Positions 8,117 to 16,561 of a stretch of DNA of 25,561 nucleotides are shown here, piece by piece. Within the stretch, counting starts at the first letter, position 1, and the number at the start of each line of letters is the position of its first letter. Source of the stretch: Lysobacteraceae bacterium. Lineage in GTDB: Bacteria > Pseudomonadota > Gammaproteobacteria > Xanthomonadales > Xanthomonadaceae. The translations under genes were made by a program, and so were the position numbers. The notes beneath the pieces were generated by a model. It saw only the letters and a program-made list of their open reading frames with translations. It was not told where the DNA came from and did no database searches. The stretch covers positions 1 to 25,561 of the forward strand of contig DNXT01000081.1 in assembly GCA_003505795.1 (NCBI GenBank), given 5' to 3'.

Positions 8117-8119
8117 GCG

Positions 8120-9607
8120 ATGAGCGTAGAAGCCACTAGGGCGAACGAGCAGGCCGGTGTCGTCGAGGCGGGCCTGCTCGACCAGATCGTCGAGCAGAGC
8201 AAGGTCGCCAAATCCGAAACCGAGCACAACCGCGCCAAGGACATCATCTCCGAGCTGGCGAAGGAGGTGCTGGAAGGCACCGTGGTGGTGTCGGACAACC
8301 TCAATCTGACCCTGGACGCGCGCATCGCGGAGATCGACCGGATCATTTCCGAGCAGCTCAGCGCCGTGATGCATGCGCCGGAGTTCCAGCAGTTGGAAAG
8401 CACCTGGCGCGGGCTGCACTACCTGTGCCAGCAGACCTCCACCGGGCCGACGATGAAGATCAAGGTCTTCAATTCGCCCAAGAAGGACCTGGTGCGCGAC
8501 TTCAAGTCGGCGATCGACTTCGATCAGAGCGCACTGTTCAAGAAGGTCTACGAAGAAGAGTTCGGCACCTTCGGCGGCGCGCCGTTCGGTGCGCTGGTCG
8601 GCGACTACTACATCGGCCGCCAGCCGGAGGACATGTACTTCATCGAGCAGATGTCGCATGTCGCCGCCGCGGCGCATGCCCCGTTCATTTCGGCGGCGTC
8701 CGAAACCATGTTCGGGCTGGAAAGCTTCACCGACCTTGGCAAGCCGCGGGATCTCGCCAAGGTGTTCGATACCGTCGAGTACGCCAAGTGGAAGTCGTTC
8801 CGTGAGGCAGAGGACAGCCGCTACGTCGGGCTGACGCTGCCGCGCTTCCTGGGCCGCCTGCCGTACAACCCGAAGGACGGCACGACGGTCGAGGGCTTCA
8901 ATTTCGTCGAAGAGGTCGAAGCCAGCGATCACAGCAAGTACCTGTGGTGCAACACCGCCTACGCGATGGCGGCGCGCCTGACCCAGGCGTTCGAGGACTA
9001 CGGCTGGTGCGCGGCGATCCGTGGCGTGGAAGGCGGCGGCCTGGTCGAGGACCTGCCGACCCATACCTTCCGCACCGATGACGGCGAGGTCGCGCTGAAA
9101 TGCCCGACCGAGATCGCCATCACCGACCGTCGCGAAAAGGAGCTGTCCGATCTCGGCTTCATGCCGCTGGTGCATTGCAAGAACACCGACTACGCGGCGT
9201 TCTTCGGTGCGCAGTCCGCGCAGAAGCCGAAGAAGTACAACACCGATTCCGCCAACGCCAATGCCATCCTTTCGGCGCAGCTGCAGTACATCTTCGCGGT
9301 TTCGCGCATCGCGCACTACCTCAAGGCGATGATGCGCGAAAAGATCGGAAGCTTCGCCTCGGCGCGCAACGTCGAGGATTTCCTGAACCGCTGGATCTCC
9401 CAGTACGTGCTGCTGGACGACAACGCGACCCAGGAAGCCAAGGCTCAGTACCCGTTGCGCGAAGCGACGGTTCAGGTTTCGGAAGTGCCGGGCAAGCCCG
9501 GTGTCTACCGTGCGGTGGCCTTCATCCGGCCACATTTCCAGCTCGATGAGCTGAGTGTTTCGTTGCGCCTGGTGGCCGAACTGCCGGCCGGAGCCAAGAA
9601 GGGGTAA
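8120..9607 (+). CDS. tssC: TssC sheath large subunit
   Basis: TssC (VipB) is the major contractile sheath subunit. The 495-residue protein has the hallmarks STWRGLHYLC (94-103), GDYYIGRQPEDMYFIEQM, LTLPRFLGRLPYNP, VEGFNFVEE and the C-terminal FQLDELSVSLRLVAELP. The length is normal and there is no disruption. It begins 3 nt after tssB, so the two subunits are probably made in a coupled ratio. A 139-nt leader separates it from hcp. Confidence 0.99.
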   Translation: MSVEATRANEQAGVVEAGLLDQIVEQSKVAKSETEHNRAKDIISELAKEVLEGTVVVSDNLNLTLDARIAEIDRIISEQLSAVMHAPEFQQLESTWRGLHYLCQQTSTGPTMKIKVFNSPKKDLVRDFKSAIDFDQSALFKKVYEEEFGTFGGAPFGALVGDYYIGRQPEDMYFIEQMSHVAAAAHAPFISAASETMFGLESFTDLGKPRDLAKVFDTVEYAKWKSFREAEDSRYVGLTLPRFLGRLPYNPKDGTTVEGFNFVEEVEASDHSKYLWCNTAYAMAARLTQAFEDYGWCAAIRGVEGGGLVEDLPTHTFRTDDGEVALKCPTEIAITDRREKELSDLGFMPLVHCKNTDYAAFFGAQSAQKPKKYNTDSANANAILSAQLQYIFAVSRIAHYLKAMMREKIGSFASARNVEDFLNRWISQYVLLDDNATQEAKAQYPLREATVQVSEVPGKPGVYRAVAFIRPHFQLDELSVSLRLVAELPAGAKKG

Positions 9608-9693
9608 CGAGTTGCTGTCGCTGTAGCGTCGAGGGACGGAGATCCCAGCTTTTGCAGTCAGACGCAGCCCAGATACATGCGGGCATCCAACGT

Positions 9694-9707
9694 CGGGAGT
9701 GATCCCG
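9694..9707 (+). other. Stem-loop in the hcp leader
   Basis: CGGGA (9694-9698) pairs with TCCCG (9703-9707) around GTGA, a GNRA-type tetraloop in RNA. It lies about 26 nt before the hcp ribosome-binding site AGGAG (9734-9738), within the 139-nt tssC-hcp spacer. It is short but well formed. It may protect the 5' end of a processed hcp message. Apart from this and the ribosome-binding site I see no convincing promoter in the spacer. Confidence 0.35.
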
Positions 9708-9746
9708 GCAAATCTCACGGAAGAACGGAACTTAGGAGACCAGATT

Positions 9747-10244
9747 ATGCAGCACGCTTTCCTTTCGATTGACACCATCAAGGGTGAGTCGCATGACGAC
9801 AAGCACAAGGACTGGGTCGAGATCAAGTCGTTCTCGCAGGACCTTCTGCAGCCGCGTTCGGCAACCGCGTCGACCTCCGGCGGTTCCACCGCCGCGCGCG
9901 TCAACCTGTCGCCGATCGAAATCGTCAAGTCGATCGACCTCGCCTCCACCGCTCTGAACCAGGCATGTGCCAACGGCACGACCTTCCCGAAGGCCCGCAT
10001 CGAATTCATGCGTGCCGACAAGGATGGCAATGCCATCAACTATTACCTGGTCGAGCTGTTGAACGTCCTCGTACACCGCGTCACCACCACGGTGGACGAA
10101 GACGGCATGCCGCAGGAAGTGGTCCAGCTGAGCTACGGCGCCATCAAGTGGACCTACAACCAGCAGAAGCCGGAAGGCGGTATCGGTGGCAAGGCGGTCG
10201 CTCAGTGGAGCGCCACCAAGAACATCCCGAACTACACCGTCTGA
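9747..10244 (+). CDS. hcp: Hcp inner tube protein
   Basis: Hcp (TssD) hexamers stack into the tube that the sheath expels, and also act as a secreted carrier for some effectors. The 165-residue protein has the typical Hcp1-like pattern: WVEIKSF near residue 23, SPIEIVKSIDLAS (55-67), ARIEFMRAD (83-91), an INYYLVELLNVLV strand, and VQLSYGAIKWTY (126-137). ATG 9747 has AGGAG 8 nt upstream. The frame is open back to 9699 but without a suitable start. There is no C-terminal effector extension. It is followed by a strong hairpin (10252-10281). Confidence 0.98.
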   Translation: MQHAFLSIDTIKGESHDDKHKDWVEIKSFSQDLLQPRSATASTSGGSTAARVNLSPIEIVKSIDLASTALNQACANGTTFPKARIEFMRADKDGNAINYYLVELLNVLVHRVTTTVDEDGMPQEVVQLSYGAIKWTYNQQKPEGGIGGKAVAQWSATKNIPNYTV

Positions 10245-10251
10245 TGTGTCA

Positions 10252-10281
10252 ATGCGATGGCGCCCTTGGGCGCCATCGCAT
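10252..10281 (+). terminator. Strong hairpin after hcp, without T-tract (attenuator or 3' stabiliser)
   Basis: ATGCGATGGCGCCC (10252-10265) is followed after TT by its exact reverse complement (10268-10281). The 14-bp repeat would fold as 13 pairs closed by a CUUG tetraloop. The following bases are CTAGTCG, not a T-run, so complete rho-independent termination is unlikely. The position 8 nt after the hcp stop suggests it protects the abundant hcp mRNA and reduces, but does not block, transcription into tssE. The remaining part of the gap (10282-10383) shows only a weak purine-rich ribosome-binding site. Confidence 0.6.
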
Positions 10282-10383
10282 CTAGTCGCCGTCCTGCGTG
10301 GCGTGCGGTGCGAACAGGAAGACCGGAGCCGGGGGTCCTGGCTCATGGCGGCAGGCATGGATATGCCTTGAAAGAGAACGACG

Positions 10384-10869
10384 ATGAAAGGACTCGAACC
10401 CAGCCTGCTCGAGAAATTGTTCGACGACGCGCCCAAGTCCACGGCCGGTAACGGCTACAAGGCGGTGTCGCTGGAGCAGCACAAGGAGTCCATAGCGCGC
10501 GATCTGGAAGGATTGCTCAACTCGCGTGCGGCCTTCAACGAAGATACCTTGGCCGAATTTCCCAATTGCCGCCAATCGCTGATGACCTATGGGCTTGGCG
10601 ACTTTTCGGCAATGAGCCTGGCCAACGCCTATGACCGCGCAGCCATCTGCCGCTCGCTCGAGCAGGCGGTGGCGCGGCACGAGCGCCGGTTGCGCAACGT
10701 CAACGTCAAACTCGAGGCCGGTGCGCAACTGGGCAGCGGCCTGCACTTCACCATTCATGCGCTGCTGGACATGGAACTGGCCCGGGAGCCGGTGAGTTTC
10801 GACGCGATGCTGCAGCCGTCCACGCTTCAATACCAGGTCAGCCGCATGCGCCGGCAGGCGGTTTCCTGA
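10384..10869 (+). CDS. tssE: TssE baseplate protein (gp25-like)
   Basis: TssE is the gp25/lysozyme-like baseplate wedge protein that helps start sheath assembly. The 161-residue sequence has ESIARDLEGLLNSR (35-48), then SLMTYGLGDF (65-74), the family's TYGL motif, and the beta-strand block RRLRNVNVKLE near residues 101-111. The C-terminus is short and complete. tssF starts 1 nt after the stop codon, so translation is likely coupled. The ribosome-binding site is a modest AAAGAGAA. Confidence 0.96.
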   Translation: MKGLEPSLLEKLFDDAPKSTAGNGYKAVSLEQHKESIARDLEGLLNSRAAFNEDTLAEFPNCRQSLMTYGLGDFSAMSLANAYDRAAICRSLEQAVARHERRLRNVNVKLEAGAQLGSGLHFTIHALLDMELAREPVSFDAMLQPSTLQYQVSRMRRQAVS

Positions 10870-10870
10870 C

Positions 10871-12706
10871 ATGCAGGACCTGTTGCCGTTCTATGAGCGC
10901 GAGCTGGCCTACCTGCGCCGCTATGGCCGCGAATTCGCCGAGCGCTATCCCAAGATCGCCGGTCGCCTGCAGCTGTCCTCGGAAGGCAGCCAGGATCCCC
11001 ACGTCGAGCGCCTGATCGAGGCGTTCGCGTTCATGGGCGCGCGCATATCCAAGCGCATAGAGGACGACTATCCCGAGTTCACCGATGCGTTGCTGGAGGT
11101 GCTGTATCCGCACTACCTGCGTCCATTCCCGTCGTGCTCGATCGCATACTTCGACATGGAGGGCGTGGCTGGCAAGCTGAGCGCACCCGTGACCATACCG
11201 CGCGGTACGCTGCTGCAGTCGCGCCTGGTCAAGGGCGTGAGCTGCCGCTTCCGCACCGCCTACGACGTGGTGCTGGCGCCGATCGGGATGCGGGAAGCCC
11301 ACTACCGTGCGGTGGCCGAGCCGCCGATGGCGACATCGCTGCCTGCCGGAAGCGGCGGCCAGATATCGCTGAGCTTCGCGCTGCTCTCGGACCAGGCGAG
11401 TTTCGCCGCGCCGGGGACGGACGCACTGCGATTCTTCGTCGACGGCGAGCCGTCATTCTGCGCCGCGATGCGCGACGCGCTGGCCCTGGACGTGAAGGCC
11501 TGCTACGTGGAGGCCGACGGCTGCGGACGCTGGCGCCGGCTCGACGCCAACCCGCTGCGGCAGGTCGGGTTCGGCGAGGATGAAGCGCTGGTGGATTTCC
11601 CGGCGCGCTCGCATCCGGCCTATCGATTGCTGACGGAGCTGTTCGGCTTCCCGGAGAAGTTCGGCTTCTTCGATCTTCCCCTGAAGCAGGTCGCCGCCGG
11701 CGCGAGCCGTTGGTTCACCTTGCACCTGGTGCTGAAGGCATCGCCGCCGGATCGCGCGAGCAGTCATGTGCTCGAAGAGCTTGGGCGCGAGCATATCCGC
11801 CTGGGATGCACGCCGATCGTCAACCTGTTCGAGCAGCCGGGTGATCCTATCCGCGTGACCCAGCGCACGGTGACCTATCCGGTGGTGGCCGATGCGCGCC
11901 GCGCATATGCCTATGAGGTCTACTCGATCGATTCGGTGCATCGTGTCCGGCAGACTCCCCAGGGCGAGATGGTCCAGGAATTCCGCCCCTTCTACTCGCT
12001 GCACCACGGAGAGGATCCCGAGCGTACCGGCCAATACTGGCTGGCACGGCGCGACGAGAACGTTGCCTTGCATAGCCCCGGCTACGAGACCGAGGTCAGC
12101 TTCGTCGATCTGGACTTCAACCCGACCGCCCCGCAGACCGACGTGGTCAGCCTGCGGCTGACCTGCACCAATCGCGATCTGCCGACCCACCTGGCATTCG
12201 GCGTGGCCGGTGGCGACCTGTCGATGGAGGGCGGTACGCCGGCACGCGCGATCGCGCTGCTGCGCAAGCCGAGCAAGCCGCTTCGCTTCCGCCAGGGGCG
12301 CGGCGCGCAATGGCGATTGATCTCGCATCTTTCCTTGAATCAACTTTCGCTGACGGGCAGTGGCCTGTCGGCGCTGAAGGAGATGCTGCGGCTGTACGAC
12401 CTCACCGGTTCGAGCGTGTCCTCAAGGCAGGTCGATGGCATCGTCGCGCTCGAGCAGCATCCGGTGACCACCTGGATGCCAGGTCGGCATTTCGCCTCGG
12501 TCGTGCGCGGCCTGGAGGTGCGCCTGAGCATCAACGAGAGCCATTTCGTGGGCACCGGCGTAGCCGCGTTCGCCCAGGTGATGGATCACTTCTTTGCACT
12601 TTACGTGCATGCCAACAGCTTCACCCGGCTGGTGCTGGTGGCCAGCGAGTCAGGAGAGGAGATCGTTCGATGCCCGGCGCGAAGCGGCGAATCGATCCTG
12701 GCGTAG
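10871..12706 (+). CDS. tssF: TssF baseplate protein
   Basis: TssF forms the baseplate wedge with TssG, TssE and TssK. The 611-residue protein opens with the family signature LPFYERELAYLRRYGREFAE, then ISKRIEDDYPEFTDALLEVL and YPHYLRPFPSC, which fits TssF (VasA/ImpG). The length is normal. Its 3' end overlaps the tssG start by 37 nt in another frame. A strong AGGAGAGGAG for tssG therefore lies inside the tssF coding sequence. Confidence 0.97.
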   Translation: MQDLLPFYERELAYLRRYGREFAERYPKIAGRLQLSSEGSQDPHVERLIEAFAFMGARISKRIEDDYPEFTDALLEVLYPHYLRPFPSCSIAYFDMEGVAGKLSAPVTIPRGTLLQSRLVKGVSCRFRTAYDVVLAPIGMREAHYRAVAEPPMATSLPAGSGGQISLSFALLSDQASFAAPGTDALRFFVDGEPSFCAAMRDALALDVKACYVEADGCGRWRRLDANPLRQVGFGEDEALVDFPARSHPAYRLLTELFGFPEKFGFFDLPLKQVAAGASRWFTLHLVLKASPPDRASSHVLEELGREHIRLGCTPIVNLFEQPGDPIRVTQRTVTYPVVADARRAYAYEVYSIDSVHRVRQTPQGEMVQEFRPFYSLHHGEDPERTGQYWLARRDENVALHSPGYETEVSFVDLDFNPTAPQTDVVSLRLTCTNRDLPTHLAFGVAGGDLSMEGGTPARAIALLRKPSKPLRFRQGRGAQWRLISHLSLNQLSLTGSGLSALKEMLRLYDLTGSSVSSRQVDGIVALEQHPVTTWMPGRHFASVVRGLEVRLSINESHFVGTGVAAFAQVMDHFFALYVHANSFTRLVLVASESGEEIVRCPARSGESILA

Positions 12707-13764
12707 CCCAGCAACTCCTGGCCGAGCCGCATCGCTTCCAGTTCTTTCAGGCGATCCGGCTCCTGGAGCAGGTGTTCCAGCGCCAGGGCGCGCGCGCCAA
12801 CCAGTCGGTCCCGGCGAAGATCCGGTTTCACAATACCCTGTCGCTGGGCTTCCCCTCGGCAGAGCTCGATCCGAGCAGCGAGGCCTATTCGCCACAGGGG
12901 GAGCGGCTCGAGGGCGAGGCGCTGGAGGCCGCGCTGCAGACCGATCTGGAAGGCCTCGGCGAGGTGCACCTGACGCCGCAGTTCATGGGGCTGCTCGGCG
13001 TCACGGGCGCGTTGCCCCTGCACTACACCGAAACCCTGCAGGAACGCGAGATCTACCTTCGCGACCGCACCGCACGCGCGTTCCTGGACATCTTCTCCAA
13101 TCGCGCGGTGGCCCTGCACTACGCCGCATGGAAAAAGCACCGGCTGGCGCTGCAGTACGAGCTGGACCGCCGCGAGCGGTTCATGCCGCTGATCCTGTCG
13201 CTGCTGGGAATGGGCATGCCCGGCCTGCGCGAGCGCATGCTCGACGAACGCAGCAAGATCTTCGACCAGGCCGTGGCCTACTACGCCGGGGCGATTCGCC
13301 AGCGGCCGATGTCGGCGCCGATGCTGCGGCGCCTGCTGGCGGACTATTTCCGCGTGCCGGTGAAAGTCGAGCAATTCGTGGGTGCCTGGTACAAGGTGCC
13401 GGCTAGCCAGGCCACCCGTCTGGGAATGGGCAATGCGACGCTCGGTTCCAGTGCCCTGGCCGGTGATCGGGTATGGCAGCGCGACCTGCGGCTGCGCCTG
13501 GACATCGGGCCGCTGCGCCGGCACGAGTTCGACGCGCTGCTGCCCGGCGGCGACGCCGCCGACGCGCTGTCCAAATGGCTGTCGTTGCTGATCGGCGGCG
13601 GCCTCGAATACGAGGTACGGCTGGTGCTGCACGCCGAGGACGTACGCCAGGCCGGGATCGGGAATGGCCACTCGGCGCGGCTGGGCTGGGATGGCTACCT
13701 GACCACGCAGCCAGCCACCGAGCACCGCGCCGACGCCAGCTACGGCTTACATACACTGCAATGA
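12670..13764 (+). CDS. tssG: TssG baseplate protein
   Basis: TssG (VasB/ImpH) is the partner of TssF in the baseplate wedge. The 364-residue protein has the hallmark PHRFQFFQAIRLLEQ near the N-terminus, then LTPQFMGLLGVTGALPLHYTE and FLDIFSNRAVALHYAAWKKH. ATG 12670 is chosen because AGGAGAGGAG ends 8 nt upstream and the encoded start matches TssG length. The frame is open further upstream to 12310, but that part is antiparallel to nothing and lies wholly inside tssF. Overlap with tssF is 37 nt. Confidence 0.97.
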   Translation: MPGAKRRIDPGVAQQLLAEPHRFQFFQAIRLLEQVFQRQGARANQSVPAKIRFHNTLSLGFPSAELDPSSEAYSPQGERLEGEALEAALQTDLEGLGEVHLTPQFMGLLGVTGALPLHYTETLQEREIYLRDRTARAFLDIFSNRAVALHYAAWKKHRLALQYELDRRERFMPLILSLLGMGMPGLRERMLDERSKIFDQAVAYYAGAIRQRPMSAPMLRRLLADYFRVPVKVEQFVGAWYKVPASQATRLGMGNATLGSSALAGDRVWQRDLRLRLDIGPLRRHEFDALLPGGDAADALSKWLSLLIGGGLEYEVRLVLHAEDVRQAGIGNGHSARLGWDGYLTTQPATEHRADASYGLHTLQ

Positions 13765-13816
13765 CCCGTCGCATCCGCCGACGCACCGGAATCCAGCAAG
13801 GAGCATTGTTTCCCGC

Positions 13817-16525
13817 ATGAGCATCAACCTGAAGACCCTGATCGGAAAGCTCGACGACACCTGCCGCCTGGCCGCTGAGCGTGCCGCGAACCTGTGCATG
13901 GCGCGCGGCAACTACGAGGTCGACCTGGAACACCTGTTCCTGGCACTGCTGGAGCAACCGCAGAGCGACTTCGCGCTGATCGCGCGCCGCTGCGGAATCT
14001 CGCTGGAACTGCTGGAAAAGGACCTGTCCGACGAAGTCGCGCGTTTCAAGAACGGCAACACGCGCACGCCGGTGTTCTCGCAGCACCTGCCCACCCTGTT
14101 CGAGCATGCCTGGCTGATCGCCTCGCTGGATTCGCAGACCACCCGCATCCGCAGCGGTCACCTGCTGCTTGCGTTGCTGACCGAGCCCGGCCTGTCGCAG
14201 CTGGCGTACCGGGGTTCCAAGCTGTTCGTGCGCTTCAAGCTCGATGAGCTCAAGCATGACTTCGCCAAGCTCACCGAAGGGTCCCAGGAGGCGGGCCAGG
14301 CGGTGCGCTTTGCCGGTGCAGGGGATGCGGAGCCCGCGGAGCAGGATCCGGCACAACCGGCGGCGGCCGGCCTGTCCAAGACGCCGGCGCTCGACCAGTT
14401 CACCAACAACCTCACCCAGCGTGCGCGCGAGGGCCACATCGACCCGGTGATCGGTCGCGACGGCGAGATCCGCCAGGTCATCGACATCCTGATGCGCCGC
14501 CGCCAGAACAACCCGATCCTCACCGGCGAGGCCGGCGTCGGCAAGACCGCGGTGGTCGAGGGCCTGGCGCGGCGCATCGCCGAGAAGGACGTGCCCGAGG
14601 TGCTGCAGGGCGTGGAGCTGCACGTGCTCGACCTGGGCCTGCTGCAGGCAGGTGCCAGCGTCAAGGGCGAGTTCGAGAACCGCCTGAGGAACGTGATCGA
14701 CGAGGTCAAGAAGAGCCCGCATCCGATCATCCTGTTCATCGACGAGGCGCACACCATGATCGGTGCCGGCGGAACCGCCGGGCAGAACGATGCCGCCAAC
14801 CTGCTCAAGCCGGCCTTGGCGCGCGGCGAGCTGCGCACGATCGCGGCCACCACCTGGGGCGAATACAAGAAGTACTTCGAGAAGGACGCCGCGCTGGCCC
14901 GCCGCTTCCAGGTGGTCAAGGTCGAGGAGCCGAGCGAGGCGCTCGCCTCGGCGATGCTGCGCGGCATGGTGCCATTGATGGAGAAGCATTTCGGCATCCG
15001 CGTGCTCGATGAGGCCGTGACCGAGGCCGTGCGCCTCTCGCACCGCTACATCAGCGGTCGCCAGCTGCCGGACAAGGCGGTCAGCGTGCTCGATACCGCC
15101 TGCGCCAAGGTCGCGCTCGGGCAGAGCGCAACGCCGGCGATCATCGAGGAGACGCGCAGGCACCTGGACCGGCTCGGCGCCGAGCTGGCGGCGCTGGAGC
15201 GCGAGGTCGCCGGCGGTGCGCGCCATCACGACGAGCGCCTGGGTGAATTGCGGCGGCTGCAGCAGGAGGCCGGCGCGGTGCTGGAAACCAACGAGCAACG
15301 CCTGGCCCGGGAACGCGAGCTCGCCGCAAAGGTGGTCGAGCTGCGCCAGCGCATGGAGCAGGGCGGAAGCGCGGCGGCCGGCGCAGAAGCCAAGCCCGCG
15401 CGTGGCAAGAAGGCCGCCGCGGCTGCCGTGTCGCCCGAGCAGGCCGAACTCGATGCGCTGCTGGCGCAGCTGCGCGAATTGCAGGGCGAGACGCCGATGG
15501 TGCCGCTGCAGGTCGATGGCAGCGTGGTCGCCGAGATCGTCTCGGCCTGGACCGGCGTGCCGCTCGGACGCATGGTCAAGGACGAGATCCGCGTGGTGCG
15601 CAACCTGAGCGCCCTGCTCAATGAGCGCGTGATCGGGCAGGACCACGCGCTCGACGCGGTTGCCCAGCGCGTGCGCACCGCCAGCGCCAAGCTCGAGGAC
15701 CCGAACAAGCCGCGCGGCGTATTCATGTTCGTCGGGCCGTCCGGTGTCGGCAAGACCGAGACTGCCCTGGCGCTGGCGGACATTCTCTACGGCGGCGAGC
15801 GCAAGCTGATCACGATCAACATGAGCGAGTACCAGGAAGCGCACAGCGTCTCCGGCCTGAAGGGGTCGCCTCCCGGCTACGTCGGCTATGGCGAAGGCGG
15901 AGTGCTGACCGAGGCGGTGCGGCGCAATCCTTACAGCGTGGTGCTGCTGGACGAAGTCGAGAAAGCGCACCCGGACGTGCTGGAAATGTTCTTCCAGGTG
16001 TTCGACAAGGGCGTGATGGACGATGCCGAAGGCCGTGAAATCGACTTCCGCAACACCTTGATCATCCTTACCTCGAATGTGGGGTCCTCGCAGATCATGC
16101 AGGCCTGCCTGAACAAGGCCCCGGCGGAGCTGCCGGTCGCCGACGCGCTCGCCGAAGCGTTGCGGCCGGTGCTGATGAAGACGTTCAAGCCGGCGTTCCT
16201 GGGCCGGATGAAGGTGGTGCCGTACTATCCGATCGGCGATGATGTGCTGGCGCAGATCATTGCGCTCAAGCTCGGCCGCATCCGCGACCGCGTCGCCGCC
16301 AACCACAGGGCCGCGTTCCAATGGGACGACAGCCTGATCGAGGCGGTGCTGCAACGGTGCACGGAAGTGGATTCCGGCGCGCGCAACGTCGATCACATCC
16401 TCAGTGGCACGCTGTTGCCGGAAATCGCCGAGAACGTGCTGGCGACGATGGCCGAAGGTGGCAAGATCAACGCCATCAAGGTAGGTGCCGGCAAGAACGG
16501 CGCGTTCAAGTACAAGTTGAACTGA
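13817..16525 (+). CDS. tssH: TssH/ClpV AAA+ ATPase
   Basis: ClpV disassembles contracted TssB/C sheath for reuse. The 902-residue protein has an N-terminal Clp-N domain (about 1-150), a first AAA+ module with Walker A GEAGVGKT (237-244) and Walker B ILFIDEAH (305-312), a coiled-coil middle domain (about 445-515), and a second AAA+ module with Walker A GPSGVGKT (640-647), pore loop GSPPGYVGYGEGG (683-695) and Walker B VVLLDEVEKAH (708-718). All catalytic motifs are intact. A Lys/Ala-rich insert lies at about 518-538. The ribosome-binding site AAGGAG is 13 nt before the ATG, which is long. No better in-frame start was seen. Confidence 0.98.
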   Translation: MSINLKTLIGKLDDTCRLAAERAANLCMARGNYEVDLEHLFLALLEQPQSDFALIARRCGISLELLEKDLSDEVARFKNGNTRTPVFSQHLPTLFEHAWLIASLDSQTTRIRSGHLLLALLTEPGLSQLAYRGSKLFVRFKLDELKHDFAKLTEGSQEAGQAVRFAGAGDAEPAEQDPAQPAAAGLSKTPALDQFTNNLTQRAREGHIDPVIGRDGEIRQVIDILMRRRQNNPILTGEAGVGKTAVVEGLARRIAEKDVPEVLQGVELHVLDLGLLQAGASVKGEFENRLRNVIDEVKKSPHPIILFIDEAHTMIGAGGTAGQNDAANLLKPALARGELRTIAATTWGEYKKYFEKDAALARRFQVVKVEEPSEALASAMLRGMVPLMEKHFGIRVLDEAVTEAVRLSHRYISGRQLPDKAVSVLDTACAKVALGQSATPAIIEETRRHLDRLGAELAALEREVAGGARHHDERLGELRRLQQEAGAVLETNEQRLARERELAAKVVELRQRMEQGGSAAAGAEAKPARGKKAAAAAVSPEQAELDALLAQLRELQGETPMVPLQVDGSVVAEIVSAWTGVPLGRMVKDEIRVVRNLSALLNERVIGQDHALDAVAQRVRTASAKLEDPNKPRGVFMFVGPSGVGKTETALALADILYGGERKLITINMSEYQEAHSVSGLKGSPPGYVGYGEGGVLTEAVRRNPYSVVLLDEVEKAHPDVLEMFFQVFDKGVMDDAEGREIDFRNTLIILTSNVGSSQIMQACLNKAPAELPVADALAEALRPVLMKTFKPAFLGRMKVVPYYPIGDDVLAQIIALKLGRIRDRVAANHRAAFQWDDSLIEAVLQRCTEVDSGARNVDHILSGTLLPEIAENVLATMAEGGKINAIKVGAGKNGAFKYKLN

Positions 16526-16526
16526 C

Positions 16527-16542
16527 CGCGGGGTTTCCCGCG
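16527..16542 (+). other. GC hairpin directly after tssH
   Basis: CGCGGG (16527-16532) and CCCGCG (16537-16542) form a 6-bp stem with loop GTTT, beginning a few bases after the tssH stop. The next bases are CTTCC, so a T-tract is lacking. It marks the border between the core operon and the vgrG delivery module and may lower read-through. Confidence 0.45.
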
Positions 16543-16561
16543 CTTCCAAAGGAGAGCAAGC

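Noticed and set aside
7547..10039. Long open minus-strand frame of 830 codons
   Set aside because: It is antisense to tssB, tssC and hcp, has no ribosome-binding site and gives no recognisable protein. Long antisense frames are common in GC-rich coding DNA.
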